Shown: positions 1 to 8,290, numbered from the stretch's first letter. The stretch: 26,079 nucleotides of DNA from Caulobacterales bacterium (GCA_020638525.1 JACKIL010000021.1:1-26079), one strand, 5' to 3'. Numbers and translations are program-made. Notes: generated by a model from the sequence alone, not told the origin.

Positions 1-143
1 TTTTGGGGCTTGCGAATCGCGCAGGAGGCAAGAAAGCCCCTATTTATGGGCTAAAATGGGCCCTGCGATACGAAAAACGCTTGTCTAAACGCGAATCACA
101 TGATTCTGTCCGCCCATAGTTCGGCTGCACATAGAGGAATCCA

Positions 144-527
144 ATGGCCACTAAAAAGAAAGTCGCCGCCAAGCCCGCGGCGAAGAAAGCGACGAAGAAA
201 GCGCCCGCCAAGAAAACGGCGGCGAAATCGGCGACCAAGAAGGCGTTGCCCGCCGTCCTGACGCTCAAGCACCTCGCGGCGGAAATCGCCGAATCGCAGG
301 ACATGCCGAAAAAGCAGGCCGAAGCCATCCTGACGAATTTCGTCGAGCTGATCGGCAAATACCTCAAAAAAGGCTCGAAAATCCGCATCGTCGGCCTCGG
401 CATCCTGCAAGTCCGCCATCGTCCGGCGCGCATGGGCCGCAACCCGGCGACGGGCGAAGCCATCAAGATCAAAGCCAGCAAGAAAGTCGCTTTCCGCGTG
501 GCGAAAGATCTCAAAGAGTCGATCTAA
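144..527 (+). CDS. HU-family DNA-binding protein with histone H1-like N-terminal tail
   Basis: This is a nucleoid protein expected to bind and bend DNA as a dimer. Residues 2-36 are almost only Lys, Ala, Pro and Thr in repeated AAKK/TKKA steps, like eukaryotic histone H1 tails. Residues 37-127 form the HU/IHF fold, with the helical dimerisation part (LTLKHLAAEIAES) and the beta-arm segment around RMGRNPATGEAIKIKAS, where the NPATG tip contacts DNA. An ordinary HU is about 90 residues, so the tail is the extra part. The start is supported by AGAGGA at 133-138, just upstream of ATG. A strong terminator follows, so the gene is probably monocistronic. The HU assignment is firm; the role of the tail (extra non-specific binding or compaction) is inferred from similar tailed HU proteins. 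Confidence 0.93.
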   Translation: MATKKKVAAKPAAKKATKKAPAKKTAAKSATKKALPAVLTLKHLAAEIAESQDMPKKQAEAILTNFVELIGKYLKKGSKIRIVGLGILQVRHRPARMGRNPATGEAIKIKASKKVAFRVAKDLKESI

Positions 528-572
528 CGCATTTGCGTTCGGCTCGGGCGGGACACCGCCAGAGAATACAAG

Positions 573-604
573 ACCGGCCGCCCTTCGAGGCGGCCGGTTT
601 TTTT
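573..604 (+). terminator. Intrinsic terminator of the HU gene
   Basis: A perfect 10-bp GC-rich stem (573-582 with 589-598) closes a six-base loop containing TTCG and is followed by seven T. It lies 46 bases after the HU stop codon. Confidence 0.92.
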
Positions 605-623
605 GTTGGGGTCAGATGATGTT

Positions 624-727
624 GTCATTCCGGGGCGATCCAAAGGATCGAACCCGGAATCCACTCTTTGGGCGCCGCCGCATGGATTCCGGGTTCCACG
701 CTTCGCGCGGCCCCGGCCCGGAATGAC
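624..727. repeat. Palindromic intergenic repeat (GTCATTCCGGG type)
   Basis: The element begins GTCATTCCGGG and ends CCCGGAATGAC, so its ends are inverted copies. An inner inverted pair, CCCGGAATCCA and TGGATTCCGGG, lies within it. The whole can fold into a long two-part hairpin. Elements with these ends are scattered through many alphaproteobacterial genomes. It sits between the HU terminator and the 3' end of the minus-strand phosphatase-fold gene, so it may also serve as a 3' hairpin for that transcript. Confidence 0.8.
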
Positions 728-763
728 ATTTGAACAATTGAATGCGGCGCTTTCGACGCACGC

Positions 764-1813
764 CTAATCCACGATCGCCTGAAACCGCGCGCGCACCGGC
801 TGGTGGTCGGTGAACTGGAAATCGAGGTCTTTCGCGGCGACTTCGAGCGGCTCGATATTCGGCGAGATGACGAAGCCATCGATGGTCGTCGTGTAGTTCT
901 CGCCGCGCTTATAGGCGCGCTCATTTGTCCTGACGCTCGGCACGTTCGCATCGGCGACCGCGCGCCAGCCCTCGCTGAGCTCCTTATAAGGGAACGCGTG
1001 AATCCAGAAGAGGTCTTTCTCCAGCGTCGTCGTCGGCCGGCCGGGGTTGAGGAACTCATAGTTCCAGTCGCCACCGATGATGACGAAATGACCTTTCTGA
1101 TATTCGCTCTTCGCGTAGTCGAGCACCGCGCGGAGCTGCTCAAGGCGCACATTGGCGCCGTCGTCGAAGGCGGAGAGATGCACGTCAATGAGCGTCCACT
1201 CGCCGCTGACGAAGGGAACGCGCACGACCTGCATATGATAGCGCCGCTTCCACAGGCCCATAATGCGCCCGGGCTCAAGAGGCAGATCGACGATTTCGCG
1301 CGTCACGCCCGAGGCGTTGACCGAGGTGAAGAGCCCGTGGCGCGCATGGAAAGGCGGCGGCAGGAAACGCGTCGTCCAGTCCGCCGAGAAGGCGTTGTCG
1401 CGGCCCGCAAGCGCTGTCGCGACAGCGCCGAGAACATCGACCCCGCGCGTCATCATGCTCGCGCGCGCCGTCTCCTGCATCAGGATCGCATCCGTGCGCG
1501 GGCCAGACAGCTCCGTCACGATTCCGAGGACGTTTTTCTTCACGACCTTCTTGCTCGGCGGAAAGAAACTCTTGCCGCCATCGGCGTAAAAATCCGACTC
1601 GGCGCCGAGGCCGCCATAACCGATGTTCCATGTCGTGACGGAAATGACGCGGCCTTCGAGCGGCGTCAGCGCCGCTGTTTCGCCCTGCGGCTCGATAAAA
1701 ACATCCGTACTCATCCTGTTCGTATAAATAACGATCCCCGCATATGCAATGAACGCAGCGAGCGCGATGAGAACGCCGCGCGCCGCGCCTGATTTCATCA
1801 TTTGCCCCATCAT
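764..1813 (-). CDS. Membrane-anchored endonuclease/exonuclease/phosphatase (EEP) family protein
   Basis: A 349-residue protein with one N-terminal membrane segment (about 12-30) and a periplasm-facing EEP domain. Family motifs are visible: TWNIGYGG (metal-site Asn63), MQE (Glu114), DVHLSAF (His212), GGDWN (Asp249, Asn251) and the C-terminal TDHQPV (Asp336, His337). The catalytic set of a Mg-dependent phosphodiesterase or nuclease is therefore complete. Members hydrolyse nucleic acids, phospholipid head groups or inositol phosphates, and the sequence does not decide which. Its ATG overlaps the TGA of the upstream membrane-protein gene (ATGA), so the two are translationally coupled and probably work together at the membrane. 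A palindromic repeat lies downstream. Confidence 0.85.
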   Translation of the reverse strand: MMGQMMKSGAARGVLIALAAFIAYAGIVIYTNRMSTDVFIEPQGETAALTPLEGRVISVTTWNIGYGGLGAESDFYADGGKSFFPPSKKVVKKNVLGIVTELSGPRTDAILMQETARASMMTRGVDVLGAVATALAGRDNAFSADWTTRFLPPPFHARHGLFTSVNASGVTREIVDLPLEPGRIMGLWKRRYHMQVVRVPFVSGEWTLIDVHLSAFDDGANVRLEQLRAVLDYAKSEYQKGHFVIIGGDWNYEFLNPGRPTTTLEKDLFWIHAFPYKELSEGWRAVADANVPSVRTNERAYKRGENYTTTIDGFVISPNIEPLEVAAKDLDFQFTDHQPVRARFQAIVD

Positions 1814-2877
1814 GTGACGGCCCCTTCCGCCTTTTCATTTTCCCGCGCTTCGATCGCCGCGGTGACGATATCGCCTGCAAGCTCAGGCTTTTTCGCAAGG
1901 CGGCTCGCCGCCGCCTGAATGATGCCGACGATGGCGGTGAGCCCGCCCCATTCGTCGCTCATTTCGCTGACGAAGCCGACAAGGCTGCTTTTCGCCTGCA
2001 TGGCGAGCACGATGTCCGTAAATCGCCGCTGGAACATGTAATCGCCTGCAACGATATTCGCCGGCAGGGCGAGCAGCGCTTTCGAATAATCCTCAACGAA
2101 GGCGTTGTAGGAAAAGATGTAGACGATGGCGCCGAATGCGCCGACCGCCGCGATGGCGATGAGCGTTGAAACATTCGTCAGGAACACCGCATTCGTCAGG
2201 AAGAGCCCGCGCAAGGGCGTGTGCAGGATGAGGAGGTTCACGGTGAAAATGCCGATCGCGAAGATGAAGACCGGCGTCATCTGGTCCTGCGCGAGCTTCA
2301 GAAGGCGCATCGCATCGAGATAGGTCGCTTCGACGATGCGGCTCGCCCCGTTCGCATCCATCGCGCCCGCCGCGCGAACGCGCGCGAGAATTTCATCCGC
2401 ATCCGCGCTGAAATTGCGCGTGTCCGCCCAGAACTGGCTGACGAGCGTGTAGATAAGAATGATGCCGCCCGCAAAGATCAGCGTCGAATAGACGGCGTAG
2501 ATCGCATAAGTCTGGCGCAGGCGTTTGCGCGACTTCGGATCGGGATGCTCGACCGCTTTGACTGTATGAAAGGCGACAATCGCGGCGACGAAGGCGATCG
2601 CGCCGAGCGCCGCCATCGGGTGGCGTGAAATGATGCCGATGAAATCCGTACCCGGCGTCGCGGCGTCGACAAGCCAGAGAAGCGCCGCGCAATAAAAGAG
2701 GATCGCCATTTCGCCGATGGCGCCGGAGCAGCGACGGTCTTCGCCCGCCAGTTTGAACCGCAGGGAATGGCGCTCAATCCAGATCGGCCCGGCGCAATGA
2801 TAACTCGCAACGAGAAATAGCGAGCCGACAAGCCAGCCCGCCGCAAGCACGAACGCTGTCAACGCCGATGCGCTCAC
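1810..2877 (-). CDS. Predicted six-helix membrane protein of unknown function
   Basis: I do not recognise a named family. The 355-residue protein has about six hydrophobic segments (near residues 5-25, 53-71, 87-104, 123-146, 201-218 and 234-257). A soluble loop of about 50 residues lies between helices 4 and 5, and there is a roughly 95-residue mostly helical C-terminal part. I take the GTG at 2877 as the start because AGAGGG lies just upstream. Its 3' end overlaps the EEP-family start by four bases, so the two products should be made in fixed proportion. A partner, anchor or transporter role for the EEP enzyme is only an inference from that coupling. The gene lies 68 bases downstream of the DUF1491 gene and may belong to the same transcript. 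Confidence 0.8.
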   Translation of the reverse strand: MSASALTAFVLAAGWLVGSLFLVASYHCAGPIWIERHSLRFKLAGEDRRCSGAIGEMAILFYCAALLWLVDAATPGTDFIGIISRHPMAALGAIAFVAAIVAFHTVKAVEHPDPKSRKRLRQTYAIYAVYSTLIFAGGIILIYTLVSQFWADTRNFSADADEILARVRAAGAMDANGASRIVEATYLDAMRLLKLAQDQMTPVFIFAIGIFTVNLLILHTPLRGLFLTNAVFLTNVSTLIAIAAVGAFGAIVYIFSYNAFVEDYSKALLALPANIVAGDYMFQRRFTDIVLAMQAKSSLVGFVSEMSDEWGGLTAIVGIIQAAASRLAKKPELAGDIVTAAIEARENEKAEGAVT

Positions 2878-2945
2878 GCCCTCTCAATCCCCTTCTTCCG
2901 CGCGCCAACGGTATAAGCCGCTCGGGGCTCGCGCGCAAAGGCGCT

Positions 2946-3284
2946 TCAATCGAGAAACGGCCTTCCTTCGCGATCCTCGATCTCGACGATCCACAGATCG
3001 GGGTCGATGCGCCGTTCCTTGGCGAGCCATTCATCGATCTTCGCTTCCGCCGCCGGCCCCTCAAAGGGTTCGCGCCAGAAGGCTTCGCCTTCAAGGGTCA
3101 TCGACTGGATGAAGAGCCGCGCCATCGGCCCCTCGTCGCCGCGCCCGATGAAGACCTTCACCGCAACGGCGCCCGCATCCGGATCACCCTTCTTTGCAAC
3201 ATGCGCGAAGGCGCCCGCCGCCGAGCATCGACGAAGCTGCGCCGAAACGCGGATTTCCGTTTTAAGGCGCGGGGGACGTTCCAT
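2946..3284 (-). CDS. DUF1491 family protein
   Basis: A small soluble protein of 112 residues. The N-terminal RLKTEIRVSAQLRRC and the following KKGDPDAGAVAVKV segment are characteristic of DUF1491, a family found mainly in Alphaproteobacteria and without an established function. No signal peptide or membrane segment is seen. Its start lies three bases after the hutF stop, so it is almost certainly co-transcribed with hutF. Since the family is widespread in genomes with different neighbours, the link to histidine breakdown is probably not functional. The family call is from remembered motif similarity. Confidence 0.82.
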   Translation of the reverse strand: MERPPRLKTEIRVSAQLRRCSAAGAFAHVAKKGDPDAGAVAVKVFIGRGDEGPMARLFIQSMTLEGEAFWREPFEGPAAEAKIDEWLAKERRIDPDLWIVEIEDREGRPFLD

Positions 3285-3287
3285 CGC

Positions 3288-4661
3288 TTACGGCGCTTCG
3301 TGGCGAAGGCGCGAGAGCGAGGCGCGGAAGCGCGACTCGATTTCATCGCGCCGAACATGAACGCCGTCTTTCACGATGTGCCGGCCGCCAGACCAGACAT
3401 CGCTGATCGCGCGCTCGCCGCCCGCAAAGACGAAGCCGTCAAGAAGCCGGTCGCCCTCGCCGCTCGAAAGCGAAACCTTGGAAGGGTCGAGCGTGACGAG
3501 GTCGGCCCATCGGCCAGCCGCGATCGTCCCCGACGCGCGCGACAGCGCCGCCGCGCCGCCTTCAAGCGCAAGTTCATAGAGCGTGCGCCCCGCCGACCAC
3601 TCGCCGCGGCACATGACGTTGCGGCTCTTGTGCGTCACGCGCTGCGTATATTCGAGAAGGCGCAGTTCATCGGCGAGCGAGATGGAGATGTTCGAATCCG
3701 TGCCGAAGCCGATCTTCCCACCCGCTTCGAGATAAGCCGCGCCATTGAAGACGCCGTCGCCGAGATTGCCTTCGGTGACGGGGCAAACGCCCGCAACGGC
3801 GCCGCGCCGTGCAAGACCCGTCGTTTCAGCTTCCGTCATGTGCGTTGCATGAACGAGGCACCAGCCGGGCCCGATCGGCGTGTTGTCGAGAATCCATTCA
3901 ACGGGGCGCGCGCCGAGCCAGGCTTTCACGTCATCGACCTCAAGAACCTGCTCGGCGGCGTGAACGTGGAAGGCGCCTTTATAGGTTTCCGTCAGGATAC
4001 GGATTTCCTCCGGCCCCGCCGCGCGCAACGAATGGAACGAATTCCCGACGAAAAGATCAGGCGCGCCGCTTTTCGCTGCGCGGGTCACGCCCGCGCGAAG
4101 GCTCGCATAGCTGTCGAGCGTCGTCTCGAAACGCTTCTGGCGCGGCTTCAGCGGCGCCTTGTTCGCCCCGCCATAGGCATAGAAGACGGGAAGCAGCGTG
4201 AGGCCGAGCCCCGCCGTTTCACCTGCTGCGATAATACGTGAAGACATTTCGGCGATGTCGTCATAGCGCGCGCCGCCCGGCGCGTTATGCACGTAATGGA
4301 ATTCCGCAACCGCGCCATACCCCGCCTCCGCCATTTCCATGAAAGCGAAGGCCGTCACCGCTTCAATGTCATCCGGCGAAAGCGCGGAGAGGAACCAGTA
4401 CATCGTCTCGCGCCATGTCCAGAAACTGTCGGCGCTCGTCGAGCGATATTCGGCGAGCCCCGCCATCGCGCGTTGGAATCCATGCGAATGGAGGTCGCCG
4501 GGCGCGGGCAGAATCGTCTTCTCTCCAAGCGAAACATCGCCAGAATCTCTCGCGGCGCCTGCTTCGACTTCCATGATGCGCCCATCGGCGCCGATGCGTA
4601 TGCGGACATCCTCCGCCCAGCCGGAGGGAAGGAGCGCGCATTTGGCGAATAGCGTGGTCAT
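3288..4661 (-). CDS. hutF: Formimidoylglutamate deiminase
   Basis: This enzyme hydrolyses N-formimidoyl-L-glutamate to N-formyl-L-glutamate and ammonia, in the five-step histidine degradation route. The 457-residue length fits HutF. It is an amidohydrolase-fold TIM barrel: metal ligands HSH (His58, His60), the HutF-type EFHYVHN segment near 120, HVH (232-234), VHATHM (near 270-274) and GTDSN (Asp322) are all present, so a mononuclear metal site is intact. It diverges from hutG, which encodes the next step, across 79 bases that should contain both promoters. I found no clear HutC-type operator there. The hutH, hutU and hutI genes are not in this window. Confidence 0.93.
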   Translation of the reverse strand: MTTLFAKCALLPSGWAEDVRIRIGADGRIMEVEAGAARDSGDVSLGEKTILPAPGDLHSHGFQRAMAGLAEYRSTSADSFWTWRETMYWFLSALSPDDIEAVTAFAFMEMAEAGYGAVAEFHYVHNAPGGARYDDIAEMSSRIIAAGETAGLGLTLLPVFYAYGGANKAPLKPRQKRFETTLDSYASLRAGVTRAAKSGAPDLFVGNSFHSLRAAGPEEIRILTETYKGAFHVHAAEQVLEVDDVKAWLGARPVEWILDNTPIGPGWCLVHATHMTEAETTGLARRGAVAGVCPVTEGNLGDGVFNGAAYLEAGGKIGFGTDSNISISLADELRLLEYTQRVTHKSRNVMCRGEWSAGRTLYELALEGGAAALSRASGTIAAGRWADLVTLDPSKVSLSSGEGDRLLDGFVFAGGERAISDVWSGGRHIVKDGVHVRRDEIESRFRASLSRLRHEAP

Positions 4662-4740
4662 AAATCGGGAAATTCTGTTTGAGGCCTTGTCGCGGCGGGG
4701 CCGCGCTGTTTAATCCACCCTACACTCAGAGGCCGCGCAA

Positions 4741-5547
4741 ATGAACCCTGTCGAGATCACCGAAGGCGCTTCGCCCGTCATTCTCTGCCAGCCCCATTCG
4801 GGAACTTTCATTCCGGATGAAATCCTGCAACGCCTCAACGCGCGCGGGCGCGCCCTCGCTGACACCGACTGGCATGTCGACCGGCTTTATGCGGGGCTTC
4901 TTCCAAACGCGACCATCATCGCCGCGCGCTTCCACCGCTATGTGATCGACGCGAACCGCCCGCCTTCCGGGGCCTCGCTCTATCCGGGCCAGAACACGAC
5001 AGGGCTTTGTCCGTCTACGGACTTTGACGGCGCGCCGATCTATGAAGAAGGCGAGGAACCGGGCGAGGAAGAAACCGAAGCGCGGCGCGCTGCATTCCAC
5101 GCGCCTTATCACGCCGCGATCGAAGCCGCGATTGCGCGCGTGAAAGCGCGTCACGGCCTCGCCATCGTTTATGACTGCCACTCCATCCGCTCGCATATTC
5201 CCTATCTCTTCGAGGGCGCGCTCCCGACCTTCAATATCGGCACGAATAGCGGGGCTTCCTGCGATCCGCGCATCGAGAAGGCGGCGGCGGAAGCCTGCGC
5301 GCGCGCAGGCGACGATTACACGCATGTCGTCAACGGCCGCTTCAAAGGCGGCTGGACGACGCGCCATTACGGAAAGCCATCGCAAAACGTCCACGCGATC
5401 CAGATGGAGCTCGCCCAGCGCGCCTATATGACCGAAGCGCCGCCTTGGGGTTATGACGAGACGAAAGCGCAGCGCTTGCGCAGCGTGCTGGCGGAGATTC
5501 TCGGCGCGATTGAGAAGTTTGCGATGGAAGGAACGCCCAGCGCTTAA
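4741..5547 (+). CDS. hutG: N-formylglutamate deformylase
   Basis: The enzyme hydrolyses N-formylglutamate to glutamate and formate, the last step of the five-step histidine route and the one directly after HutF. The 268-residue protein carries the family's N-terminal CQPHSG metal-binding motif, DTDWHVDRLY, RYVIDANRPP, and the DCHSIRS motif near residue 145, and it ends with a QMELAQRAYM segment typical of the family. No membrane segment or signal peptide is visible. AGAGG at 4728-4732 supports the ATG. Its divergent arrangement with hutF supports the HutG identity over a generic N-formylglutamate amidohydrolase. Its 3' end overlaps the convergent histidine kinase gene by four bases. Confidence 0.92.
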   Translation: MNPVEITEGASPVILCQPHSGTFIPDEILQRLNARGRALADTDWHVDRLYAGLLPNATIIAARFHRYVIDANRPPSGASLYPGQNTTGLCPSTDFDGAPIYEEGEEPGEEETEARRAAFHAPYHAAIEAAIARVKARHGLAIVYDCHSIRSHIPYLFEGALPTFNIGTNSGASCDPRIEKAAAEACARAGDDYTHVVNGRFKGGWTTRHYGKPSQNVHAIQMELAQRAYMTEAPPWGYDETKAQRLRSVLAEILGAIEKFAMEGTPSA

Positions 5548-6779
5548 GCCGCGCTCGCGCGTCTCTCTCTGCGATAAGCGTTGATGCGCTCGAGCTGCGT
5601 CAGCACATCCGGCGCGGGCTGAGTCAGCGCGGCGTCGGATTTCTTCAGGGATTCAAGACGGCGCGGGCGCTGCGGGGTTCTGATCGGCAGGCGAAGCGTC
5701 GCTTTCACGCCCTCGCCCGGCGCGCTTTCGAGATCGAGCGCGCCGCCGTGGAGTTCTGCAAGCGCAAAAGCGAGCGCGAGGCCGAGGCCTGTTCCTTTCG
5801 CGCCGCGAACGCCATCCGCCTGCATGTCGCTGAAGCGCTTGCCGAGGCGCGCAAGTTCGATCGCGTTCATGCCGACGCCCGTATCCGTCACGGTAAGGAC
5901 GATTTCCTCACCCTTGCGATGGGCGCCGAGCACGACTTCGCCATCGCTCGTGAACTTCACGGCGTTCGACAGGAGGTTGAGAAGGATCTGGCGCAGCGCG
6001 CGCGGATCGATCCAGCTTTCCGGCAGGTCGTCTTCGATGTCGTCGATGAGCTTCAGGCCGGCCTTTTCCGCCGACAGGCGCACCATCGCGGCGCATTCTT
6101 TCGCGATCGGGCCGATCTGCGTCATCTCGCATTGAAGCGCGAAGCGTTTGGCTTCGATCCGCGAGAGGTCGAGAAGCGAGGTGACAAGGTCGAGCAAATG
6201 CCCGCCCGAGGCGCGGATGTGATGGGCGTATTCGAGATATTTCGGGTTTTCGATCGGCCCGAAGGTTTCGTTCTCAATCGCCTCGGCGAACCCGATGACG
6301 GCGTTGAGCGGCGTTTTCATTTCGTGGCTGAGATCGGCGAGCAGGTCTGCGCGCTCATGGGCCTGCGCGCGCGCGTCTTCCGCCGAGCGCGCGAGCGCGG
6401 CGCCGCGGGAGGCCGCCGGGGCTTCGCTCGCATCGAGCATCAGAATTGACGTCTTGCCTTCAGCGCCCGCGCCGACCGAGAGGTCGACAAGGCGCGCCTC
6501 GCCCGAGGGAAGCGAGAGCGAAGCCGCAATGCGCGCTTTCTCGCTCTTGCCGGAAACCGCTTTGGTCACCGCCTCGCGGTCGGCCTCTTCGAAGAGAGAG
6601 GCGAAGGGAATGCCTTTGAGTTCGCCCGTCGAACGAGCGAAGAGCGCGGCCGCGCCCTTGGAGACGGCGGCGATGCGCGCCGAGGCGTCGAGCGTGACGA
6701 CGCATGCGCCCTCCGCGCCTTCCCACGCCGCCCCCTCATTGAAGAGGCGCTTCATGATCCGGGTCAGGCGTTGGCGCAC
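5544..6779 (-). CDS. PAS-domain sensor histidine kinase, soluble, PleC/DivJ-like core
   Basis: A 411-residue two-component kinase without membrane helices. A PAS-like domain covers about 20-115. The HisKA dimerisation domain has the phospho-acceptor His152 in DLSHEMKTPLNAVIGFAE, followed by an FGPIENPKYLEYAHHIRASG segment that resembles PleC/DivJ-type alphaproteobacterial kinases. The ATPase domain has the N box (Asn268, Asn272), the G1 box DTGVG (Asp299) and the G2 box GTGLGL (329-334), so it should be active. A basic C-terminal tail of about 45 residues follows. I chose the GTG at 6779 because AGAGG lies seven bases upstream; ATG at 6755 lacks a clear ribosome site. No response regulator gene is adjacent, so its partner is unknown. 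A cell-cycle link is only suggested by the HisKA similarity. Confidence 0.9.
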   Translation of the reverse strand: MRQRLTRIMKRLFNEGAAWEGAEGACVVTLDASARIAAVSKGAAALFARSTGELKGIPFASLFEEADREAVTKAVSGKSEKARIAASLSLPSGEARLVDLSVGAGAEGKTSILMLDASEAPAASRGAALARSAEDARAQAHERADLLADLSHEMKTPLNAVIGFAEAIENETFGPIENPKYLEYAHHIRASGGHLLDLVTSLLDLSRIEAKRFALQCEMTQIGPIAKECAAMVRLSAEKAGLKLIDDIEDDLPESWIDPRALRQILLNLLSNAVKFTSDGEVVLGAHRKGEEIVLTVTDTGVGMNAIELARLGKRFSDMQADGVRGAKGTGLGLALAFALAELHGGALDLESAPGEGVKATLRLPIRTPQRPRRLESLKKSDAALTQPAPDVLTQLERINAYRRERRASAA

Positions 6780-7243
6780 GTGTTAACCTCTGGTCGACGG
6801 ACCTTAACGAGATATGACCATCGCCCGGTCATCGTTAACAAATCTTGAATAGGGTTAACCTGTTGATTTGTTGTGGTTTTCTTACCTCACCCCAGAGCCG
6901 TCCAGGCCAATTCCTTACCCGCCCCGCGAATCCCGCAAGACCGGGCTGAAGCCGCCCGGGGCGCCCTGCCCGGCGCCCGTTTCATGGGTCTCGCCAAAAA
7001 CCGCGATGCAGCGCAAAGAGCCGCGCGGAAGAATTCGCGTCGCGGTCGCGGAGGTTTTGGCGGTGCTTGAGGCCCCTCGCGAGACTGCAAAATTCTCCCG
7101 AGGATTTAATCTCTTTCGGGTCAAAGGCGGGTCGAATTTGACTCGAATTCGGCTAGGATGCCCAAGCTGTTCTTAGGGTGGGGTCGGTAGCGTTCGCTTC
7201 AGGACGCTGAACGGGTGCGTCGGAAATACGGGAGAACTACCTT
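6780..7243. other. Gene-free intergenic region with three GTTAAC motifs
   Basis: This 464-base stretch separates the divergent kinase and secreted-protein genes. Its left end has three GTTAAC palindromes (6782-6787, 6834-6839, 6854-6859) and one TTAAC more (6804-6808). The spacing TTAA-N7-TGAA at 6835-6849 is one base off the CtrA half-site pair TTAA-N7-TTAA. GGAGAA at 7231-7236 is the ribosome site for 7244. The 102-codon open frame inside it has no recognisable protein character. I found no convincing sigma-70 promoter or RNA gene. Confidence 0.55.
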
Positions 7244-8290
7244 ATGGTGCGTTGCGTTTCGAAGTCTGGCCGGCGAAGCCGTCAGACCGGGGCCGCCCTT
7301 GGCCGCCAGCCTATGAAGAAAGGCGGGCGTGCTTTCGCCGCCGCCGCCATCATCGGCGTTGCGCTGTCGGGCGGGGTCTCCGCAGACACGCTTGCCCAGC
7401 CGCAGGACAACGCGCTCGAGCGGCGCGCCGCCGACTATGTGCTTCTGCGCGAGGACATCGCCGCCATTGAAGCAACGCCCTTCGACAGCGCCAAGACGAC
7501 GCGTGAAGCGCACAAGCGCCTCAGCGCCCATACGTCGAAAGCGCTTTCGAGCGGCTGGGTCGCTTACGCCGCGCTCGTCGCCGCATCGACGCCGGAATTC
7601 GCAGAAGCGCTTCAGAAAGACATGAAGAAGAGCGAGCGTGGCCTCAAAGGCAAGGACGCCTTCCTCGCGCGCCTCGCCGCCGATCCTTCCTATGCGCGCA
7701 AGCTGAAGGGCGCGGACGCCGCCGTTGAACGCGTGCTCTCCATGACAGCGCAGGACGTGACGCGCTTCGCCGCCCTCGGCGACGCTTTCAAGACGCAGGC
7801 CTACGCCATGCAGAAGACGAACTGGGGCAAGCAGCGCATCGCCGCGAGCTCCGATCGCCTGTCGGAGGCTGAAGCCTATGCGCGCGCCCGCCCGCCGGCG
7901 TCCGCGCCCGCGCTTTCCCTTTCGTCGAATGGCGGCGTGACGGCGCCGGTGCTCGCCAGCGATTCAGGCGCCTGGTCGCCGAACTGGGGCGCAGCCGGAT
8001 CTCCGGGCGACAATTCGGAGCCGAACGCGCAAGTCATCATGGATCGCGTCCTCAATCTCGCAGCGCGTTACGATATCGGCGCGATGAACGAAAAGGTCGT
8101 CGACGTCTATGCGAAGAACGACCGCGCCGATCAGTGCCTTTCAATGGCGACCCTGACGCTTCGCCAGTGCATCGCCGCGACGCGCACGCCTTACGAGGAA
8201 GCCTTCTGCCTCGGCGAGCACGCGCTCATCGACACGGCGAGCTGCGTCGGCTGGGTTGCAGGCGCCGGCGCTGAAGACCAACAGGGATGA
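7244..8290 (+). CDS. Predicted secreted protein with four C-terminal cysteines, unknown function
   Basis: I do not recognise a characterised family. The product is 348 residues from ATG 7244, which has GGAGAA eight bases upstream. An ATG at 7313 would give a more usual signal peptide (MKKGGRAFAAAAIIGVALSGGVSADT) but lacks a good ribosome site. Either way a signal peptide with cleavage near VSA-DT is visible, so the protein should reach the periplasm. The middle is helical and Ala/Lys-rich, followed by a Pro/Ser/Gly-rich linker and a C-terminal domain of about 90 residues. That domain holds four Cys in the pattern C-x10-C-x12-C-x11-C, suggesting two disulfides. A terminator follows. It may be a lineage-specific family; no function is proposed. 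Confidence 0.8.
   Translation: MVRCVSKSGRRSRQTGAALGRQPMKKGGRAFAAAAIIGVALSGGVSADTLAQPQDNALERRAADYVLLREDIAAIEATPFDSAKTTREAHKRLSAHTSKALSSGWVAYAALVAASTPEFAEALQKDMKKSERGLKGKDAFLARLAADPSYARKLKGADAAVERVLSMTAQDVTRFAALGDAFKTQAYAMQKTNWGKQRIAASSDRLSEAEAYARARPPASAPALSLSSNGGVTAPVLASDSGAWSPNWGAAGSPGDNSEPNAQVIMDRVLNLAARYDIGAMNEKVVDVYAKNDRADQCLSMATLTLRQCIAATRTPYEEAFCLGEHALIDTASCVGWVAGAGAEDQQG

Noticed and set aside
2868..4241. 457-codon plus-strand frame opposite hutF and the DUF1491 gene
   Set aside because: No family motif, Arg-rich composition, and both minus-strand genes beneath it are clear.
4662..4740. HutC-type operator between hutF and hutG
   Set aside because: No TTGTATATACAA-like palindrome was found; the only palindrome, around GCGGCGGGGCCGC, is simple GC-rich sequence.
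6868..7176. 102-codon frame in the kinase / secreted-protein gap
   Set aside because: Pro/Arg-rich with no hydrophobic or domain pattern and no good ribosome site; treated as non-coding.
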